From Bacteroidia bacterium (GTDB lineage: Bacteria > Bacteroidota > Bacteroidia > UKL13-3), in NCBI GenBank assembly GCA_020049855.1, contig JAGVLJ010000038.1:1-64000 (forward strand): a DNA stretch of 64,000 nucleotides, in the 5' to 3' direction. Each line of letters opens with the position of its first letter. Within the stretch, counting starts at the first letter, position 1. Shown here piece after piece: positions 26,531-36,086 of the stretch. The translations under genes were made by a program, and so were the position numbers. The notes beneath the pieces were generated by a model. That model made no database searches. It was given only the letters and a program-made list of their open reading frames with translations, and was not told where the DNA came from.

Positions 26531-27322
26531 TTAAATTAGGTAGAAAAAGGTGAAAACAAACACCCATACAAGGTCTACAAAGTGCCAGTACAATCCAACT
26601 TTTTCAATCATTTCGTAATGGCCGCGTTTGGCATATGTACCATTAATTGTATTCAGGTAAATAATAAAGTTTAGCACTACTCCGCTAAACACGTGGAACC
26701 CGTGGAAACCTGTTACAATAAAGAAAAGAGCAGCAAAGGCAGTTGGGCCAAATGGATTACCATGCAATGAAGCTCCTTCTGTAATAAACTGAGTCCACTC
26801 CCAAGCTTGACAGCTCAAAAAGGCAAGCCCGCCAAGAATAGTATAAAACATATATTTTCGCACCGAATTTTGATCCATGCGATGCCCTGCTTCAACCGCC
26901 AATACCATAGTAACCGAACTAAAGATGAGGATAAAGGTCATTAAACTTACAAAGAATAATGGGAGGTGTAATCCGTGTAATCCAGGAAAGTGATTAAAGA
27001 CCAACTCGGGCGAGGGCCAATGTTGTTTCGAGAAATAAGTTATCCCTTCGGTATTTTTTGTTTCTCCAAGTAGTTCCACAAACTTTTCTGGTACATGCCC
27101 TAGTGGTTTTATGGTTTGTCCTTCAATTACCACTTGCCCATGTGGTGGCGAAGGGTGAGAGAAACGGATGGTGCCGTATGCTACCAGCAATGAAGAAAAG
27201 GTAAATGCATCTGATAAAAGGAAAATCCACATCATCAGTTTACCATAACTTACATTAAACGGGGAAAAACCACCCGCCCAGATTGATTTAGTCTTTTTCA
27301 ATGCAGTTGTTTCTGTTGACAT
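26531..27322 (-). CDS. ctaE: cytochrome c oxidase subunit III
   Basis: A 263-residue subunit III with about seven transmembrane helices. Family features include LSDAFTFSSLLVAYGTIRF in the first helix, a soluble loop of about 55 residues, GLAFLSCQAWEWTQFI, FFIVTGFHGFHVFSGV and the C-terminal YWHFVDLVWVFVFTFFYL. It is one of two tandem subunit III-type proteins; the other follows at 27,344. Tandem copies are usual in Bacteroidota caa3 operons. Confidence 0.93.
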   Translation of the reverse strand: MSTETTALKKTKSIWAGGFSPFNVSYGKLMMWIFLLSDAFTFSSLLVAYGTIRFSHPSPPHGQVVIEGQTIKPLGHVPEKFVELLGETKNTEGITYFSKQHWPSPELVFNHFPGLHGLHLPLFFVSLMTFILIFSSVTMVLAVEAGHRMDQNSVRKYMFYTILGGLAFLSCQAWEWTQFITEGASLHGNPFGPTAFAALFFIVTGFHGFHVFSGVVLNFIIYLNTINGTYAKRGHYEMIEKVGLYWHFVDLVWVFVFTFFYLI

Positions 27323-27343
27323 ATTACTACTTGTTTCAGTGTT

Positions 27344-27943
27344 TTAACGGTATATATAGAAAAACAAAATTAAATAAACCCATAAAATGCCTATGAAATG
27401 CCAATAAGTATTACATAGATTTATGTTCAATATATTGTTGCTGTTAACTTTTCCATGAAAAGCTTGTGCCAGCACAATAAGAAGCCAAATTAGGCCGCCA
27501 ATAATATGTATGGCATGAGCAAAAGCAATGATAATTAAAAATGAGCCTGCCACATTTGAACCTGAGAAATAAACTCCAATTTCTACCAAATCATAAAATG
27601 TAACCATCTGCCCACCCATGAAAAGCAGTCCGAGTATGAATGTAACAATCAATCCGGTTTTTACTTTGGAAAGTTCATTCTGTTTGGCTGATCGGTAAGC
27701 CCAAATCATCGGAATACTACTGATTAGAATGATGATGGTGTTAATCCACATACTGGTAGGTAAAGGGAATTTCATCCAGTTACCCTCCGCTCTTCTAACA
27801 ATGTAACCGCTGGTAAAAGCAGCAAAAAGCATGATAATAGCCACAATAAACAGCCACAACAAAAACTTCTTTGGATTCACACCAGATGTTGATTCCTGTT
27901 GGTTATGGCTTTCGGTGATATTTTGTGCACTCATAGTTCTCAT
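27344..27943 (-). CDS. cytochrome c oxidase subunit III-like protein
   Basis: A 199-residue five-helix subunit III homologue (LLWLFIVAIIMLFAAFTSGY, GGQMVTFYDLVEIGVYF, FLIIIAFAHAIHIIGGLIW, NTYWHFIGILWVYLILFF). Its start overlaps the heme O synthase stop by four bases; an in-frame ATG nine bases later is an alternative. It lacks the long N-terminal extension of the following subunit III. Both proteins are probably part of the same oxidase. Confidence 0.88.
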   Translation of the reverse strand: MRTMSAQNITESHNQQESTSGVNPKKFLLWLFIVAIIMLFAAFTSGYIVRRAEGNWMKFPLPTSMWINTIIILISSIPMIWAYRSAKQNELSKVKTGLIVTFILGLLFMGGQMVTFYDLVEIGVYFSGSNVAGSFLIIIAFAHAIHIIGGLIWLLIVLAQAFHGKVNSNNILNINLCNTYWHFIGILWVYLILFFYIYR

Positions 27944-28836
27944 ATCTTATCAAAAAATAAGGAAAGTTGCACTACTGGCAGGTAAAGAAACGAGGCAAAC
28001 ATGAGTTTTTTTGCATCGTGAATGCTACATGTTTTAAACAAACGGTATGATTGGTAGAGCAGCACCAGACCAGAGGCTAATAAAATGTAGGCAGATATAC
28101 TTCCTGTCATGTTATACATAAGTGGACTGAATGAAAGAGGAATCAAAACGAGTGTGAACGAAAGATTCTGTAAAGCACTTTTTTTATCGCGACCTTCTTT
28201 TGATGGCAACATTTTGAATCCAGCTCTTTTGTAATCATCATCCAATACCCAGGCAATCGACCAAAAGTGCGGAAATTGCCAGAAGAACTGGATAAGGAAC
28301 AGAATTAGTGCTTCAACTCCAATAGTTCCTGTAGCGGCAACCCATCCCAGCATAGGTGGGATGGCTCCTGGAAATGCTCCTACAAAAACAGAAATTGGTG
28401 AAATTCTTTTAAGCGGAGTGTAGAGGAATGCATATGAAAGAAGCGCAGCGAACGCAAGAATGGCACTCATCTGATTCAGAAATAATCCCAGAATCAAAAC
28501 ACCTGCAATTCCCATAAGTGCAGAAGCAATAGACGCTTCAGTTACACTCATTCGCTGAGTTGCAATAGGGCGATTGGCAGTTCGAATCATCAGTTTATCA
28601 AAATCTTTTTCAATAATTTGATTGATTCCATTGGAAGCACCTACTACCAGAAAGCCACCCAGTGACAACATTCCCAACTGAAGCCAGTTAATATTTCCGG
28701 CTGCAGCCATAGCATAGCTGATTGCGGATGAAAACACCACCAATAAGTTCAAGCGCATTTTTACCAGTTCGCTATAGTCTTTCAACTTTTGCGACCAGTT
28801 TGTGGCAGGGGTGATATGTATTTGTTCAGCGATCAT
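27940..28836 (-). CDS. ctaB: protoheme IX farnesyltransferase
   Basis: UbiA-family prenyltransferase that makes heme O, a step to the heme a of the oxidase. It has 298 residues and about nine transmembrane helices. The first Asp-rich site is NGINQIIEKDFDKLMIRTANRP and the second is YKRAGFKMLP preceded by LDDDYKR, as in CyoE/CtaB. It lies between subunit I and the subunit III genes and overlaps the latter. Heme A synthase is not in the window. Confidence 0.94.
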   Translation of the reverse strand: MIAEQIHITPATNWSQKLKDYSELVKMRLNLLVVFSSAISYAMAAAGNINWLQLGMLSLGGFLVVGASNGINQIIEKDFDKLMIRTANRPIATQRMSVTEASIASALMGIAGVLILGLFLNQMSAILAFAALLSYAFLYTPLKRISPISVFVGAFPGAIPPMLGWVAATGTIGVEALILFLIQFFWQFPHFWSIAWVLDDDYKRAGFKMLPSKEGRDKKSALQNLSFTLVLIPLSFSPLMYNMTGSISAYILLASGLVLLYQSYRLFKTCSIHDAKKLMFASFLYLPVVQLSLFFDKI

Positions 28837-28855
28837 TATTTATTAAGTAGCTAAA

Positions 28856-30694
28856 TCAGGTGGTGGGATGCGGATGTTCAAACTCTTGATTTTCGTCAGT
28901 CTGTCCCTCGTGCGGAACATTTTGCGGAACAAAATCTTCGGTATAATTAGGATTGCTATAATCGTAAGGCCAGCGATACACGGTTGGAATTTCTCCCGGC
29001 CAGTTTCCGTGCAAATGTTCCACCGGTGCAGTCCACTCCAAGGTGTTTGATTTCCATGGATTTTGTTCTGACTTTCTTCCTTTACGAATGCTGTAAAAGA
29101 AGTTGATGAGGAATATTACCTGAGCAAGTCCGCCCAATAAAGCGCAAATCGTGATAAACTGATTCACATCCATCCACACATCAAATGATTCGTACGCGGT
29201 ATTGGCATAATACCTTCTGGGTACACCAGCCAAACCGATGAAGTGCATCGGAAAAAATACTCCATAGGCTGAAATAAAGGTAAGCCAGAAATGTACATAA
29301 CCGGCAGCTTTGTTCATATGACGCCTGAATAGTTTAGGAAACCAGTGATAAATACCCGAGAACATTCCAAAAATGGCAGCACTACCCATTACAATATGGA
29401 AATGAGCAACCACAAAATAAGTATCGTGTAGGTTAATATCGAGCGCGGCATTTCCAAGAAAAATACCTGTTAAACCACCAGCAATAAAGAATGAAACCAA
29501 TCCGATAGCAAACATCATGGCAGGAGTGAACTGGATATTTCCTCTCCATAATGTGGTGAGGTAATTAAATGTTTTTACAGCTGATGGTACCGCAATAATC
29601 AAGGTGGTAACCATGAATACAGAACCCAAGAACGGATTCATACCGGTAATAAACATGTGGTGTGCCCACACAATAAAGGAAAGGAAGGCAATACCAAGCA
29701 ATGAAATAATCATGGCACGGTAACCGAAGATTGGTTTACGTGAGTTGGTGGCAATTACCTCGGAGGTAATCCCCAAAGCAGGCATCAAAATAATATATAC
29801 TTCGGGGTGACCAAGGAACCAGAACAAATGCTGGAACAATACAGGGCTTCCACCGGTTCTTTCAATTCCACCGGTTAATTCAACTGGAATATCTGACAAG
29901 TAAAAACTGGTACCAAAACTTCTGTCCATTACGAGAAGTAATGAACCACCAAATAATACAGGGAAGGAAAGAAGTCCTAATACTGCGGTTAACAAAAATG
30001 CCCAAATGGTAAGCGGCATACGTGACATTTTCATTCCTTTTGTACGCATATTAAGCACAGTGGTGATATAGTTCATACCTCCCAACAACGCAGATACGAT
30101 AAAGAAAATCATTGAAATAAGCCACAAGGTCATACCGGTTCCTGATCCAGGTAAGGCTTTAGGCAAGGCACTTAACGGAGGATAAACTGTCCACCCTGGT
30201 GAAGCAGGTCCGTCTTCAACAAACAGAGAACAGAACATTACCAAGGATGAAAGGAAAAAGAACCAATAAGATAACATATTCAAAAAGGGAGAAGCCATAT
30301 CACGGGCTCCACACTGCAAGGGAATAAGCAGGTTACTAAAAGTTCCGCTTAGTCCGGCTGTCAGTACAAAAAATACCATGATGGTACCGTGAATGGTGAT
30401 GAGCGCCAAATAAAAATTTGGGTCAAGTTTTCCAAATCCGGTTGTGTCATCCACGCTGATCCATTTGCCGAGGAATGGTTTTAGGAAAGCCATATCCATA
30501 TCAGGAAATCCTAACTGTAGACGGAAAACCATTGACATCAGCATACCCAAAACTCCCATTACAATACCTGTAATTAGGAATTGCTTGGCGATCATTTTAT
30601 GATCCTGACTGAAGACATACTTGGTTATGAAATTCTCCTCGTGGTGGTGCACGTGAGCGTGACCGTGTGCTTCGTGACTGTGATCGTGACTCAT
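28856..30694 (-). CDS. ctaD: cytochrome c oxidase subunit I
   Basis: The catalytic 612-residue subunit with twelve-plus transmembrane helices, binding heme a, heme a3 and CuB. Key motifs are ITIHGTIMVFF (low-spin heme His), WFLGHPEVYIILMPALG (CuB His and cross-linked Tyr), VWAHHMFITGM (two CuB His) and HDTYFVVAHFHIVMG (heme ligands). The cytoplasmic N-terminus is unusually His-rich (9 of the first 18 residues), which may bind metal. It follows the subunit II gene by 30 bases. Confidence 0.97.
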   Translation of the reverse strand: MSHDHSHEAHGHAHVHHHEENFITKYVFSQDHKMIAKQFLITGIVMGVLGMLMSMVFRLQLGFPDMDMAFLKPFLGKWISVDDTTGFGKLDPNFYLALITIHGTIMVFFVLTAGLSGTFSNLLIPLQCGARDMASPFLNMLSYWFFFLSSLVMFCSLFVEDGPASPGWTVYPPLSALPKALPGSGTGMTLWLISMIFFIVSALLGGMNYITTVLNMRTKGMKMSRMPLTIWAFLLTAVLGLLSFPVLFGGSLLLVMDRSFGTSFYLSDIPVELTGGIERTGGSPVLFQHLFWFLGHPEVYIILMPALGITSEVIATNSRKPIFGYRAMIISLLGIAFLSFIVWAHHMFITGMNPFLGSVFMVTTLIIAVPSAVKTFNYLTTLWRGNIQFTPAMMFAIGLVSFFIAGGLTGIFLGNAALDINLHDTYFVVAHFHIVMGSAAIFGMFSGIYHWFPKLFRRHMNKAAGYVHFWLTFISAYGVFFPMHFIGLAGVPRRYYANTAYESFDVWMDVNQFITICALLGGLAQVIFLINFFYSIRKGRKSEQNPWKSNTLEWTAPVEHLHGNWPGEIPTVYRWPYDYSNPNYTEDFVPQNVPHEGQTDENQEFEHPHPTT

Positions 30695-30724
30695 ATCGTC
30701 TATTTCAATTTTTCGGTTGGTAAT

Positions 30725-32209
30725 TTATTTTACTGATGCTAAAGGTTTGTTTGAAACGGCTTGATTTGGCTCAGTTACTTGTATTTTCGCAGCAGGGATT
30801 TGTTCTGTTACTGATTTGGTAAAAGCAGGCTTTTGTTCGGCTACCCATTTATCATACTCGGCCTGCGAATCAATAACAACCGTAACTTTCATTCGGTAGT
30901 GAGCAGCACCACATATTTTATTACAAAGCAGGGCGTAGTCAAATTTAGGATTATTCAATTCAGTTCTCATTTCGGCAGTAGTAACTGTAGGGGTAAACGT
31001 GAACTCGGTGGGAAGACCTGGCACTACGTTCATTTGTACGCGGAAATGAGGTAGGTAAGCACTGTGGATTACATCTTTTGCTCTAAATTTAAAGGTAACA
31101 GGTTTATTTACCGGCAAGTGAATTTCTGAACTGGTAAAATCATCTGCTGAGTTAGGGTCTTCAGTTAAGACTCCAAGCGCATTAGACTTACCAATCTGTC
31201 TGAAATCATGCTTACCTAATTTATTGTCCCCACCCGGATAACGGGCTGTCCATCCAAACTGATAGGCATAAACTTCAACATTAGCAGTACCGGAAGCTGG
31301 TTTCGAGAATATTTTATTCCAATTTTTTAAACCATTTATTACAAGAATGGTTAAAACAATAGCAGGAACAATGGTCCATGCATATTCAAGTTTATCATTG
31401 TGCGAATAGAAATAAGCTTTAGAGTTTTTCTTACTTCTGTATTTCCATGCAAAGTAAAACAAAGCAACCTGAGTAATAATAAATACTATTCCTGTAAACA
31501 GGAGCGTAATATTAAACATATTATCGATTCCGGGGCCATGCTCTGAGGCTGGTTTTTGAGCTGAAACGGTGAGTGGGGCATGAACCATGAATTCCCAAAT
31601 AGATAAAGCTACTCCACCAATACCTATGGTAAGCAAAAGGAACCCATTTATAGAAGACCAGTTCACCACGTCATGCCCCTGAATACGACCAACAGTTTCT
31701 AAAATATTAAACACAAGGAAAATTACCACAAACAAGAGGCCTACTACCATTATTAGCAGCCAATTGATATTTGATTTCATTGCATTCGTTGACAGCTTAT
31801 CAGCAACTGACGAGGTTGGCGAATCACTGGTAGTAACAGCGACTGTGGCTGTAACTTTTTCGCTTTCTTGTTTTACATAAGCCAAAATGCTTTTAACCTG
31901 TCCATCTGAGAGACTTTCAAAAGGCGTCATTACTGAACCATATTTTTTGAAAATTTCTACAGCATAGGCATCGCCACTTGCTACAACTTTTTGTGAGTTT
32001 TTTATCCATTTAATAAGCCACGCTTCATCTCTGCGCTTGTGAACGTCTTTTAAGGCGGGGCCAACTACTTTATCGTTGATGGCATGACACGATTGACAAT
32101 TGTCTTTAAACAATTTCTCTCCTTCAGTAGCATTTTGTGCTGATGCTGAGAGAAATAAGAAAAGCGAAGCAATTAAAAACGTTAATTTTCTCTTCGGATT
32201 CAAGCTCAT
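30725..32209 (-). CDS. ctaC: cytochrome c oxidase subunit II with N-terminal cytochrome c
   Basis: From the ATG at 32,209 the protein has 494 residues (in-frame starts to 32,260 exist) and begins with a clean signal peptide (MSLNPKRKLTFLIASLFLFL). An N-terminal cytochrome c domain (CQSCH heme site, Met in SVMTPF) precedes a transmembrane helix near residue 155, then two helices and the CuA domain. The CuA ligands are visible: His in DVIHSAYLPHF and CNKICGAAHYRM with both Cys, the His and the Met. The usual Glu of the CxExC loop is Lys here. In classical caa3 oxidases the cytochrome c domain is at the C-terminus instead. It is the first gene of the oxidase operon. Confidence 0.93.
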   Translation of the reverse strand: MSLNPKRKLTFLIASLFLFLSASAQNATEGEKLFKDNCQSCHAINDKVVGPALKDVHKRRDEAWLIKWIKNSQKVVASGDAYAVEIFKKYGSVMTPFESLSDGQVKSILAYVKQESEKVTATVAVTTSDSPTSSVADKLSTNAMKSNINWLLIMVVGLLFVVIFLVFNILETVGRIQGHDVVNWSSINGFLLLTIGIGGVALSIWEFMVHAPLTVSAQKPASEHGPGIDNMFNITLLFTGIVFIITQVALFYFAWKYRSKKNSKAYFYSHNDKLEYAWTIVPAIVLTILVINGLKNWNKIFSKPASGTANVEVYAYQFGWTARYPGGDNKLGKHDFRQIGKSNALGVLTEDPNSADDFTSSEIHLPVNKPVTFKFRAKDVIHSAYLPHFRVQMNVVPGLPTEFTFTPTVTTAEMRTELNNPKFDYALLCNKICGAAHYRMKVTVVIDSQAEYDKWVAEQKPAFTKSVTEQIPAAKIQVTEPNQAVSNKPLASVK

Positions 32210-32475
32210 GCAAAAGTTTGAAATCATGGTAAATGTGTGTGTTTTAAAGGGTTTACGCATCCTATTCGGAGGTGCAATAATACATTATGCTTGTGTGAAT
32301 CACAGAGGATTTTACTATTTTTTTGCACTTAGTTATATACATTGGCAATTTATGTTTGTAAATGAGCGCGATAAATATAGTTTAGAAAAAGTCTAAATTT
32401 TTAAGGGCACATTTGTTAGGTAAAATACTGATACTAACAATCGTTCGGTTGCGATTTTAATTTATTTTTGATAAG

Positions 32476-33009
32476 TTAAAAAGTGGTTAAAGGTAAAATC
32501 GTGTTCGAATACGGTTGGATTTTATTTCTCCCCCCCAGAAAGGATAATTCCACCAGAAATGAGAAGGCTGCTACTTTTCCATTTTCGGCTTTAATGAGCT
32601 CAGCAGCAGCTGCGGCTGTGCCACCTGTTGCAAGCAAATCATCGTGTATCATTACCCGCCACCCCGGTTTTATAATACCGGTATGCATTTCCAGCGTGGC
32701 CGATCCGTATTCCAGATTATAGGAATAACTGATTGTTTTGGAGGGCAATTTTCCTGCCTTTCGTACAGGAAACAAAGGGATTTTAAGCTTGTTCGCAATC
32801 ATAATTCCAAAGAAAAACCCCCGGCTTTCAATAGCGCAAATTGCATCAATAGGGCCAGGTAGCTTTTCTATAAATGCATCAGCAAGTTCATCACAAAGCT
32901 TTGCATCTAAAAAAACCGGAGTAATATCTTTAAACATGATTCCGGGTTTAGGAAAATCGGGAATATCCCGAATCGCTGAACGAAGTCTGGTTTCGATTAA
33001 TGGATCCAT
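32476..33009 (-). CDS. apt: adenine phosphoribosyltransferase
   Basis: Purine-salvage enzyme that makes AMP from adenine and PRPP. From the ATG at 33,009 it has 177 residues, normal for Apt; an upstream in-frame TTG at 33,018 is less likely. The FPKPGIMFKDITPVF motif, the CAIESRGFFFG segment and the PRPP-binding loop VMIHDDLLATGGTA are all present. It is monocistronic, 50 bases from the secreted protein gene upstream. Confidence 0.97.
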   Translation of the reverse strand: MDPLIETRLRSAIRDIPDFPKPGIMFKDITPVFLDAKLCDELADAFIEKLPGPIDAICAIESRGFFFGIMIANKLKIPLFPVRKAGKLPSKTISYSYNLEYGSATLEMHTGIIKPGWRVMIHDDLLATGGTAAAAAELIKAENGKVAAFSFLVELSFLGGRNKIQPYSNTILPLTTF

Positions 33010-33057
33010 GTACTGCAAAAAATTTTGAACAAGTATACTTTATTAAAGTGGGTTATT

Positions 33058-34914
33058 CTATTTCATTCCCAAAATGGTTTCATAACAATGAAACGCAAAA
33101 CCTCTGAAGGCCGGATAATCGAAAAATAGGGTAGATGCCTTATATAATTCAATTAGCATTTCATCAAGTGTTCTCTTGGCAAAACTTATTTTTTCAGTTG
33201 TTGGGTAAACAATTACATGCCAAACGCTAACATCCGGCTTTTTTTTCCCTCTCCTAATTATTTTGAACTCCCATGGGGTATTCAACAAATAATCGTTAAG
33301 AGAATAAAAGGATTTGCCCTTATTAAAGGTATCGATATACGAAGATAGCAACTTTTTAAACTGTAGTATGGCTAGTTCACTTCTTCGTTTCTCACTTCTT
33401 CGTTTACTTACACTTTTTTCAAGTCCGAAATGAACAAAATTGCCATGCTGAAGCATAAGTAGCCGATATCCCATAAAGCGGCTTTTTCGTCCGATGGCAG
33501 ATGAGTTATCTGAAAGGAAACCAGTTAGACGCTCCTTAGGGATGCCGCTAAATACTGCAAAAGGCATGGGAGCTTCAATAATGGTTTCCACACCTGCCCA
33601 TATTTCTTTTCCTTTAATGGTACTGGCATATTCAAGTTCTGCGATGTCTTTATTAATCATCCCGTCTGACCCATATGCGAAATTCCTGTAGCCCATAATG
33701 GCTATATGGTCAGCTAAATCAATCATATGAAAACTAGCAGCTTTGGTGGACTGATTGAACTCAATATTTGTTAAAGGCATGCCTGTCGAATCGGAATCTT
33801 CGTACCAAAATGGAATATCAATACCAAAGGTTAGACTGTTGACATGACACTGATAACTTAATTTCTTTTTTAATTCCAGATTCTCATAAATAATTTGTTT
33901 ACGCAAGTCCGGAATGGAAAATCCAAGTAGGAGGTAAGGTTCAATATCAAAGTGTGCCCCGACTAATTTTTCAGTTACCGATGAACGAGAGTTAAAATCG
34001 GCAATAAGTTTTACTATGGTGATTGGGATTTCATGCTTTTCATAGCATCCCCATTCGGGTGATCCATCTAGAGCATACACACTTATATGATCTTTATAAC
34101 ATAAACGGATTACACTTCTGAGCGAATCGGCATAGAGTATCTTACTGAGGTTATCATCATAAAACATCTGCATATACACATGATTTATCTGAAGCTGTTT
34201 ACAAATATTGATGAATGTATCACGATAAGCTAAGTCGTTAAACAGTTTGTAGGTTTGCCATACCCACATTGCGTTCTCCAGTGGACGGTTGCCCGATTTT
34301 GGGTGTTGAATATTACTTACTGGTAGTATAGTTTTAATTTCTTTTTTGAAATATAAATCATCAATGAAAACGGTGTATTTACCGGAAACTGTAAAATTGA
34401 AAGTTATTCCGGTTAACTGGGTTATATCAAGTCCTGTGAAATCGGTAAGTGGAATGATTAATTCCTGCCAATTAGTTGTTATCCCTTCAGGCAAATAGGA
34501 GTATAGCGATTGGCATGGTCTGGAATCTTCTTTCTGATACATAGCCTTATCTGCAAGTTGAATTTGAAACTTTTCTCCACCAATAGCACCTTTAATCCGA
34601 AGCGAAATATATTTATATCCCGAAGCATCTAGGTAGTTATTTTCCCCATTTTTCGCGGCAAAAAAATTTATCCATGCCCCACAGTATCCTTCTTCAATTT
34701 TAAAAGCATTAACTTGCAAAGATCTTCCGCCATATCCTGAATAAATGCTGTCATTTAAATAGACGGAAGCAAATGATGGAGGTAACTGAAAGCTATTGTA
34801 AGTGCCTTTCAGGTTAAGCGAATCAAAATTCCAAATCTGATTGAAGTCCTGCCCATTCACGCAGGTGGTGATAGTAAATGATAAAGCAAAAAGTATAACT
34901 ATTTTTTTAAGCAC
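33058..34914 (-). CDS. secreted carbohydrate-active-like protein, family unknown
   Basis: A 618-residue exported protein with signal peptide (MLKKIVILFALSFTITTCVNG). Residues about 25-190 form a beta-sandwich like CBM11/CIA30 (SLRIKGAIGGEKFQIQLAD, WQELIIPLTDFTGLDIT, FIDDLYFKKE). The following 300 residues look like a TIM barrel: conserved acidic GAHFDIEPYLLLG, IAIMGYRNFAYG and KEIWAGVETI resemble the GH18-like barrel layout, with Asp/Glu at the end of strand 4. The last 120 residues are helical. I cannot assign a glycoside hydrolase family and substrate is unknown. The context (apt, DUF1801) gives no clue. Confidence 0.7.
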   Translation of the reverse strand: MLKKIVILFALSFTITTCVNGQDFNQIWNFDSLNLKGTYNSFQLPPSFASVYLNDSIYSGYGGRSLQVNAFKIEEGYCGAWINFFAAKNGENNYLDASGYKYISLRIKGAIGGEKFQIQLADKAMYQKEDSRPCQSLYSYLPEGITTNWQELIIPLTDFTGLDITQLTGITFNFTVSGKYTVFIDDLYFKKEIKTILPVSNIQHPKSGNRPLENAMWVWQTYKLFNDLAYRDTFINICKQLQINHVYMQMFYDDNLSKILYADSLRSVIRLCYKDHISVYALDGSPEWGCYEKHEIPITIVKLIADFNSRSSVTEKLVGAHFDIEPYLLLGFSIPDLRKQIIYENLELKKKLSYQCHVNSLTFGIDIPFWYEDSDSTGMPLTNIEFNQSTKAASFHMIDLADHIAIMGYRNFAYGSDGMINKDIAELEYASTIKGKEIWAGVETIIEAPMPFAVFSGIPKERLTGFLSDNSSAIGRKSRFMGYRLLMLQHGNFVHFGLEKSVSKRRSEKRRSELAILQFKKLLSSYIDTFNKGKSFYSLNDYLLNTPWEFKIIRRGKKKPDVSVWHVIVYPTTEKISFAKRTLDEMLIELYKASTLFFDYPAFRGFAFHCYETILGMK

Positions 34915-34962
34915 GTTACAAATATGTAGGTTGAGATATGAAATTTTAAATTAGTGGTTGAA

Positions 34963-35376
34963 TCAAGATTTTCTATTTTTCGAGTGGGAATCTATTTCAG
35001 CTGTCTCGATTAGGGACATTTTAATGATATCGGTTTCTTTGATTACCTGCATCGAATCGAAGTAGGTTTTAGTACCTACAGTTTTTCGTTCAGCCCATTT
35101 CAGGTTATTCCATTCATCGGCTGGCGATTTGGCATTTGCAAAACGAAGCAATGCTTCTTCCACTGTTCCACCCCAAATAACTGATCTGAGAATAATAAGA
35201 CAAATCTGTTCATTTATATGGTGGTATGGAGCATTATAGCTTAGTTTTTCTTTCACATGCGGGATGCACTGAATACTGAGCAACCTTAATGTTTTCACAA
35301 TTTCAAATTCGGGTTTTGGCAACAAAGCGTATAAGTCGTTAAATCCGGGAAAACTAACAGGCTGAAATTTGTTCAT
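34963..35376 (-). CDS. DUF1801 domain protein
   Basis: A 137-residue cytoplasmic protein of the YdhG/DUF1801 type: helical start (NDLYALLPKPEFEIVKTLR), then KEKLSYNAPYHHINEQICLI and WGGTVEEALLRFANAK, a layout I associate with the family but with substitutions. The function of the family is not established. Its ATG shares one base with the stop of the VIT gene upstream, so the two are co-transcribed. Confidence 0.65.
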   Translation of the reverse strand: MNKFQPVSFPGFNDLYALLPKPEFEIVKTLRLLSIQCIPHVKEKLSYNAPYHHINEQICLIILRSVIWGGTVEEALLRFANAKSPADEWNNLKWAERKTVGTKTYFDSMQVIKETDIIKMSLIETAEIDSHSKNRKS

Positions 35377-36083
35377 TAAGAACCGAAAAGTTTGGCTACA
35401 AAAAATGCAGCAGCGGCAGCCATTGCTCCAATAGCTGTAATGCGAAGGCCACCTTTGAAAGCGTGTTGTCCTATTAATTTACTTTTAAGATAACCGAAAA
35501 TAAAGAGGCAAATCAGGGTAATTGCAGATGAATATATTAATCCCGATTCAGGAGTATCAGAAAAGAAATAGGCTAATAAAGGAACTAAACCCCCAACCAC
35601 ATAGGAAACTCCTATGGTTAGGGCACTTTGGCGGGCACGGTTTAAACTAGGCTTTTCAAGGCCAAGTTCAAATTTCATCATAAAATTTACCCATCGGTTT
35701 TTGTCTTTAGCTAAATCATCGGCAACTTCATCCTGAATGATTTTGCTAATGCCGAATTCCTCGAATACATCACGGACTTCCTGTTTTTCCTTTTCAGGAA
35801 ATACATCAACTTCATAGTATTCTCTTTTTAATTCGGCATCATAATGTTCTACTTCTGTTTTACCTGCTAAATAGCCACCTAGCCCCATTGCAATGGAACC
35901 TGCAATAATTTCGGCTATTCCTGCGGTAATAATAATTCCGTTCGAATTAACTGCGCCACTTAATCCGGCAGCAAGGGCAAAAGGAACGGTAAGACCGTCA
36001 CTCATACCTATCACCACATCTCTAACAATTTCAGATCCGGTGAAGTGCTTTTCTTCGTGTGAGTGGTGTAGGTGAGTATCCAT
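35376..36083 (-). CDS. VIT/Ccc1-family iron or manganese transporter
   Basis: A 235-residue membrane protein of the vacuolar iron transporter family. The hallmark first helix (DVVIGMSDGLTVPFALAAGL), MGLGGYLAGKTEVEHYDAE and the acidic cytoplasmic segment with many Glu (about 75-130, the metal-binding domain) are present, followed by three helices. The N-terminus is His-rich (HLHHSHEEKH). It probably moves Fe(II) or Mn(II) out of the cytoplasm, but substrate is inferred from the family. It lies between fabI and DUF1801. Confidence 0.88.
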   Translation of the reverse strand: MDTHLHHSHEEKHFTGSEIVRDVVIGMSDGLTVPFALAAGLSGAVNSNGIIITAGIAEIIAGSIAMGLGGYLAGKTEVEHYDAELKREYYEVDVFPEKEKQEVRDVFEEFGISKIIQDEVADDLAKDKNRWVNFMMKFELGLEKPSLNRARQSALTIGVSYVVGGLVPLLAYFFSDTPESGLIYSSAITLICLFIFGYLKSKLIGQHAFKGGLRITAIGAMAAAAAFFVAKLFGS

Positions 36084-36086
36084 GAT

